From the NCBI RefSeq assembly GCF_036231965.1, contig NZ_CP109499.1:3844001-3908000 (forward strand): a stretch of DNA of 64,000 nt, given 5' to 3'. The notes beneath the pieces are model-generated. The model was not told where the DNA came from. It saw only the letters and a list, made by a program, of their open reading frames with translations, and did not search any database. Below are positions 59,801-64,000 of the stretch, piece after piece (within the stretch, counting starts at the first letter, position 1; every line of letters starts with the position of its first letter). This DNA comes from Streptomyces sp. NBC_01428 (GTDB lineage Bacteria > Actinomycetota > Actinomycetes > Streptomycetales > Streptomycetaceae). Made by a program: the position numbers and the translations under genes.

Positions 59801-61507
59801 TCAGAACGACACGATCTCCGGCGCTCCGAGCCGCGCCGCGTCCGCCGTCAGGTCGTCCGGCTGGCGCTGGGACTCCCGCTCGGCCTCGACACGCTTCTGG
59901 TAGTGCTCGACCTCGCGCTCGATCTGGTCCTTGTCCCAGCCGAGGACCGGCGCCATCAACTCGGCGGCCTCGCGGGCGCTGCGGGTGCCGCGGTCGAACG
60001 TCTCGATGGAGATGCGGGTGCGCCGGGTCAGCACGTCGTCGAGGTGACGGGCGCCCTCGTGGGAGGCTGCGTAGACGATCTCGGCCCGGAGGTAGTCCTC
60101 GGCTGCCGGCAGCGGTTCACCGAGCGTCGGGTCCGCCACGATGAGGTCGAGGAGTTCCTCGGCGAGCGAGCCGTAACGGTTCAACAGGTGCTCCACGCGC
60201 ACCACATGGAGGCCGGTGCGGGCCGCGATGCGCGCTCGCGCGTTCCACAGCGCGTGGTATCCCTCGGCGCCCACCAGCGGCGTCTCCTCGGTGACGCATT
60301 CGGCGACGCGCTGGTCCAGCCCGTGCACCGCCTCGTCCACGGCGTCCTTGGCCATCACGCGGTAGGTCGTGTACTTGCCGCCCGCCACCACGACGAGTCC
60401 CGGCACCGGGTGGGCCACGGTGTGCTCGCGCGACAGCTTGCTGGTGGCGTCCGACTCCCCGGCCAGCAGCGGCCGGAGCCCCGCGTACACCCCTTCGACG
60501 TCGTCGCGGGTGAGGGGGACGGAGAGCACCGAGTTCACGTGTTCCAGCAGGTAGTCGATGTCGGCGCTGGACGCCGCCGGGTGCGCCTTGTCGAGGTCCC
60601 AGTCGGTGTCGGTGGTGCCGATGATCCAGTGGCGGCCCCAGGGGATCACGAAGAGCACGGACTTCTCGGTGCGCAGGATCAGTCCCGTGGAGGAGTTGAT
60701 CCGGTCCTTCGGCACGACCAGGTGGATGCCCTTGGACGCGCGGACGTGGAACTGGCCGCGCTCCCCGACCAGCGCCTGGGTGTCGTCGGTCCACACGCCC
60801 GTGGCGTTGACGATCTGCTTGGCGCGGATCTCGTACTCGCCGCCGCCCTCGACGTCGCGCACCCTCGCGCCGACGACCCGCTCGCCCTCACGGAGGAAGC
60901 CGGTGACCCGGGCGCGGTTGGCGACCTTCGCGCCGTACGCCGCGGCCGTGCGCACCAGGGTCGCCACATAGCGGGCGTCGTCCATCTGGGCGTCGTAGTA
61001 CTGGAGGGCGCCGACCAGGGCGTCCTTCTTCAGGGCCGGGGCGACGCGCAGGGCGCGGCTGCGGGAGAGGTGACGGTGGGTGGGCAGGCCGCGTCCGTGG
61101 CCGCGGGCCATCGACATCGCGTCGTAGAGCGCGACGCCTGAGCCCGCGTACAGGCGCTCCCAGCCCTTGTGCTGCAGGGGGTACAGGAACGGCACGGGCT
61201 TCACGAGGTGCGGCGCCAGCCGTTCGAGCAGCAGGCCGCGCTCCTTCAGCGCCTCACGCACCAGCGCGAAGTCGAGCATCTCCAGATAGCGCAGTCCTCC
61301 GTGGATCAGCTTGCTGGACCTGCTCGACGTCCCCGAGGCCCAGTCACGCGCCTCGACCAGACCGGTGGACAGGCCGCGTGTCACGGCGTCCAGAGCGGTG
61401 CCCGCGCCGACCACGCCCGCGCCCACCACCAGCACGTCCAGCTCCCGCTCGGCCATTCCCGCCAGTGACTCGGCTCGCTCCGCCGGCCCCAGTGTCGCTG
61501 TCCTCAC
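59801..61507 (-). CDS. glpD: FAD-dependent glycerol-3-phosphate dehydrogenase GlpD
   Basis: 568 aa from GTG 61507 (GGGAGG six bases upstream). Oxidises glycerol 3-phosphate to dihydroxyacetone phosphate at the membrane and passes electrons to menaquinone. FAD-binding DVLVVGAGVVGAGTALDAVT (~24-43), SSKLIHGGLRYLE (substrate and FAD), NATGVWTDD, IHLVVPKDRI and VVAGGKYTTYRVMAKDAVDE near the C-terminal domain. Length normal. It has its own promoter region, and no glycerol kinase or transporter is nearby. Confidence 0.96.
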   Translation of the reverse strand: MRTATLGPAERAESLAGMAERELDVLVVGAGVVGAGTALDAVTRGLSTGLVEARDWASGTSSRSSKLIHGGLRYLEMLDFALVREALKERGLLLERLAPHLVKPVPFLYPLQHKGWERLYAGSGVALYDAMSMARGHGRGLPTHRHLSRSRALRVAPALKKDALVGALQYYDAQMDDARYVATLVRTAAAYGAKVANRARVTGFLREGERVVGARVRDVEGGGEYEIRAKQIVNATGVWTDDTQALVGERGQFHVRASKGIHLVVPKDRINSSTGLILRTEKSVLFVIPWGRHWIIGTTDTDWDLDKAHPAASSADIDYLLEHVNSVLSVPLTRDDVEGVYAGLRPLLAGESDATSKLSREHTVAHPVPGLVVVAGGKYTTYRVMAKDAVDEAVHGLDQRVAECVTEETPLVGAEGYHALWNARARIAARTGLHVVRVEHLLNRYGSLAEELLDLIVADPTLGEPLPAAEDYLRAEIVYAASHEGARHLDDVLTRRTRISIETFDRGTRSAREAAELMAPVLGWDKDQIEREVEHYQKRVEAERESQRQPDDLTADAARLGAPEIVSF

Positions 61508-61776
61508 CGCTGCCTCCCGCTGTTGTCGCGCTGGCCGCACTGCCGGACGACGCCCGGCTCACATCCCCACCTGCCCAAGTCTGACCGTCTTGCCCCTCCT
61601 CGGCCACCGTCCATCCTCAGCCTGTGGACAACACTCGGCGACTCGTAGGGAATCTTGGGCGGACAATCCCGCAAATCGGTCATATTTACTCCTAGTCTGA
61701 CATTGCTCTCGCCCATCCTGTCCACAGGGCTTGCGCACCTGTCCCGCTTCGGTTACTGGGAAGGACGGCCCACTCC

Positions 61777-62985
61777 ATGCCCGCAGACCTCGCCGTCATC
61801 GGACTCGGTCATCTCGGCCTGCCCCTGGCCCAGGCCGCGGTCACCGCCGGCATCTCCACGGTCGGCTACAAAACGGGGCCGGAAAGCGGCTCCCTCACCC
61901 CCGCGGAACTGCGCCGGATGCTCTCGGGGGGCTTCCGGACGACCGCGAACCCGGCCGAGCTGGGCCGCGTCCGCACCGCCGTGATCTGCGCGCCGACCCC
62001 CCGGGGCGCGGACGGCACCCTCGATCTCACCCAGGTGGAGACCGCGGCCCGCACCCTCGCCGCCCGGCTGCGGCCGCACACCACGGTGATCATGGAATCG
62101 GCCGTGCACCCCGGCACCACGGAGGACTTCCTCCGCCCGCTCCTCGAATCCGGCTCCGGACTGCGCGCGGGACGCGACTTCCACCTCGCCTACTCGCCCA
62201 GCCGGGTCGACCCCGGCAACCGCGACTTCACCCCGGCCGGCACCCCCAAGGTCATCGGCGGCCTCACACCGGCGTGCACCGAGTCGGCGGCCGCCTTCTA
62301 CGGGCGCCTCACCGACAAGGTCGTCCGCGCGCGCGGCCCCCGCGAGGCGGAGACCGTGCAGGTCCTGGAGACCAACTTCCGGCACGTGAACATCGCCCTC
62401 GTCAACGAGATGGCCGTCCTCTGCAACGACCTCGGCGTCGACCTGTGGGACGTCATCCGCTGCGCGGAGACCAAGCCGTTCGGCTTCCAGGCGTTCCGGC
62501 CCGGACCCGGCGTCGGCGGACACGGCATCCCCCAGGACCTCGCGGGACACTCGGGCCGCCCCCTGCGGATGGTCGAACTGGCCCAGCAGGTCAACAGCCA
62601 CATGCCGCAGTACGTCATCCAGCGCGCCGCCACCCTGCTCAACGAGCACGGCAAATCCGCCCGCGCCGCGCGCGTGCTCCTCCTCGGCGTCACCTACAAG
62701 GCGGACATCGCCGACCAACAGGGCTCCCCCGCCCACGAGATCGCCGTGCGCCTGATGGAACTCGGCGCCTCCGTCAGCTACCACGACCCGCACGTCCCCG
62801 CCTGGAGCGTCCTCGGCCGGCCCGTGCCCCGCGCGGACTCCCTCTACGAGGCCGCGGCCGACGCCGACCTGACGATCCTGTTGCAGCAGCACCGCACGTA
62901 CGACCTGCAGGGACTGTCCGTGAAGGCCCAACTCCTCCTGGACACAAGGGGAGCGACCCCGACCGGCGCGGCACACCGGCTCTGA
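61777..62985 (+). CDS. Nucleotide-sugar dehydrogenase homologue lacking the catalytic Cys
   Basis: 402 aa, UDP-glucose/GDP-mannose dehydrogenase family, nearest to the WecC/UDP-ManNAc branch. The NAD motif is IGLGHLGLPLAQA. The middle domain has LETNFRHVNIALVNEMAVLC and AETKPFGFQAFRPGPGVGGH. Where the family has GGHC-I-P-x-D, this protein reads GGHGIPQDLAG: Gly replaces the catalytic Cys, and several residues of the following loop are missing. The C-terminal domain (GVTYKADIADQQGSPAHEIA, VSYHDPHVP) is complete. It is in frame and full length, so it may do a two-electron reaction or be a binding protein. No capsule or sugar genes are near. Confidence 0.9.
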   Translation: MPADLAVIGLGHLGLPLAQAAVTAGISTVGYKTGPESGSLTPAELRRMLSGGFRTTANPAELGRVRTAVICAPTPRGADGTLDLTQVETAARTLAARLRPHTTVIMESAVHPGTTEDFLRPLLESGSGLRAGRDFHLAYSPSRVDPGNRDFTPAGTPKVIGGLTPACTESAAAFYGRLTDKVVRARGPREAETVQVLETNFRHVNIALVNEMAVLCNDLGVDLWDVIRCAETKPFGFQAFRPGPGVGGHGIPQDLAGHSGRPLRMVELAQQVNSHMPQYVIQRAATLLNEHGKSARAARVLLLGVTYKADIADQQGSPAHEIAVRLMELGASVSYHDPHVPAWSVLGRPVPRADSLYEAAADADLTILLQQHRTYDLQGLSVKAQLLLDTRGATPTGAAHRL

Positions 62986-63140
62986 CCCCGGAAATTCCCC
63001 TCACGGATTGTCACTCCCGCCTGCTAATCTGCGGCAGCTCTCGCACACAAGTACGCCCGCGTCCCGGGCGTCCCGCACGCGTGCGCGAACGCTTCCCGCG
63101 CACCACACAGGTGTGCTCGTATCCCTGGGGGGGATCCCAC

Positions 63141-63749
63141 ATGAGCCAGACCACGCCGCCGCCCGGTCCGCCGGTCGACGAGAACCCGTACGCCGGCCAG
63201 TCCGCCGCGCCGGTCGACAACAACCCGTACGCCGGTCAGCCCGCCCAGCCGACCGCGCCGCAGCCGGGCTTCCCGCAGCAGGCAGGTCCGCAGGGCGCGC
63301 CCCAGCCGGGCTTCCCGGTCGCGCCCGTCGCCCCGGCCGTGCCGGTGCGCAACAACCTGGTGCTCGGCGTCGTCGCCGCCCTCGGCGCCGGCGTGATCTC
63401 CGCGATCCTGTACGGCCTCATCATCGGCGCCACCAAGCACGAGATCGGCTACGCCGCGGTGGGCGTCGGCTTCCTGGTCGGCATCGCCGCGGGCCGCCTC
63501 GGAGGCCGCAACCAGACCCTGCCGGTCGTCAGCGTCATCGTCTCGGTCGCGTCCATCTACCTCGGCCAGCTGATCGGCGAGGCCATGATCGGCGCGAAGC
63601 AGCTCGGCGTGGGCTTCAGCGAGGTCTTCTTCGACCACTTCGACGTGGTCCAGGAAGCCTGGAAGGCCGAGGCGGACCCGCTGACCTTCGTCTTCTTCGC
63701 GATCGCGGCCTACGTGGCGTTCCAGAGCACGCGCAAGGCCGGGCTCTGA
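63141..63749 (+). CDS. Pro/Gln-rich N-terminus membrane protein
   Basis: 202 aa from ATG 63141 (GGGGGGGA 8 bases upstream). The first ~70 residues hold NPYAGQ repeats (three copies of a D/N-E/N-NPYAGQ unit) and Pro/Gln-rich stretches typical of Streptomyces membrane proteins. Four membrane helices follow (~73-100, 100-120, 125-150 and the last at ~180-197). No motif recognised. It is followed after two bases by the next gene, so the two form one operon. Confidence 0.85.
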   Translation: MSQTTPPPGPPVDENPYAGQSAAPVDNNPYAGQPAQPTAPQPGFPQQAGPQGAPQPGFPVAPVAPAVPVRNNLVLGVVAALGAGVISAILYGLIIGATKHEIGYAAVGVGFLVGIAAGRLGGRNQTLPVVSVIVSVASIYLGQLIGEAMIGAKQLGVGFSEVFFDHFDVVQEAWKAEADPLTFVFFAIAAYVAFQSTRKAGL

Positions 63750-63751
63750 GG

Positions 63752-64000
63752 ATGCCCAGCTACGTGTTCCTGATGCTGCTCGGCCTTCCGGCCGCGGTGG
63801 CCGGGTCCTGGGTCGCCTTCAATGTGCGGGGTTCCGCCGACGCGTTGGAGGCCTTCCGGCAGCGCAACGTGGACCTCAATGCCCTGGGCAGCGGCAGCTT
63901 CGCTCCGCCGGCGGGCTCGGCCGTCGCCATCGGGTACCGGGTGTACGCCACAGTCGTCGGCCTCGGCGGCATCGTCCTGATCCTGGCGAGCGTCGCCGAG
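63752..64000 (+). CDS. Membrane protein, 5' part only
   Basis: 83 codons from ATG 63752, 2 bp after the stop of the previous gene, open at the window end. The reading MPSYVFLMLLGLPAAVAGSW opens with a signal or membrane helix, and a second helix VVGLGGIVLILASVAE is at the edge. Function unknown; translation is probably coupled to the upstream membrane protein. Confidence 0.75.
   Translation, partial: MPSYVFLMLLGLPAAVAGSWVAFNVRGSADALEAFRQRNVDLNALGSGSFAPPAGSAVAIGYRVYATVVGLGGIVLILASVAE

Overview
The window is about 72% GC, with dense, strongly GC3-biased genes, many GTG/TTG starts, B12-dependent IcmB, a LAETG-type cell-wall protein, NlpC/P60 hydrolases and a Ser/Thr kinase cluster. Gene content and order closely resemble, as far as I can recall, the core-chromosome interval of Streptomyces coelicolor running from purN down to just before guaB. 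I therefore read this as core Streptomyces chromosome. I see no insertion sequence, prophage, CRISPR array, tRNA or rRNA.

Layout. (1) 1-9.5 kb: purN (cut by the window edge), a Pro/Gly-rich membrane protein, a PerM-like membrane protein, an XRE/sigma-like/membrane fusion regulator, sucD-sucC, and a secreted low-complexity protein. (2) 9.7-18.0 kb: two divergent operons. A MoxR-type AAA ATPase, a DUF5682 protein and a VWA protein (minus strand) face a SWIM zinc-finger protein and a DUF5691 protein (plus strand). The shared intergenic region has a 15-bp inverted repeat that forms two opposed TTGTCAGTG elements. These match the PafBC/RecA-NDp DNA-damage promoter, and the plus-side copy fits the published consensus in full. 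I consider this the most interesting system in the window. (3) 18.2-29.3 kb: icmB, a lipase, an M23 peptidase, pcrA/uvrD (also with a PafBC-type promoter), a c-di-AMP (ydaO) riboswitch ahead of an NlpC/P60 hydrolase, two membrane proteins and a second NlpC/P60 hydrolase. (4) 29.3-33.7 kb: a LiaR-like regulator and PspC-domain kinase diverging from a PspC/LiaF-like membrane protein, then a small membrane protein and DoxX. (5) 33.8-43.4 kb: a long intergenic inverted repeat, an IPT-like membrane protein, DUF4429, class II aldolase, PPOX, guaA, and an AroQ chorismate mutase preceded by a leaderless Phe/Tyr leader peptide and terminator. A membrane protein and an LAETG-anchored surface protein follow. 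(6) 43.4-58.3 kb, all minus strand: GMC oxidoreductase, succinate-semialdehyde dehydrogenase, four Ser/Thr kinases and one large pseudokinase. (7) 58.6-64 kb: a serine hydrolase broken by a 4-bp duplication, glpD, a nucleotide-sugar dehydrogenase homologue lacking the catalytic Cys, and two small membrane proteins, the last cut by the window edge.

How the genes fit together. Several blocks point to envelope and stress biology: PerM-like, two P60 hydrolases and an M23 hydrolase, the c-di-AMP switch, LiaFSR-like signalling, and kinases with extracellular sensor domains. A second theme is DNA damage: pcrA and the SWIM/MoxR/VWA module appear to share PafBC-type promoters. Housekeeping metabolism (purine and GMP synthesis, TCA succinyl-CoA synthetase, chorismate mutase, glpD) is interspersed. 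All functional assignments come from reading motifs by eye; no database search was run.
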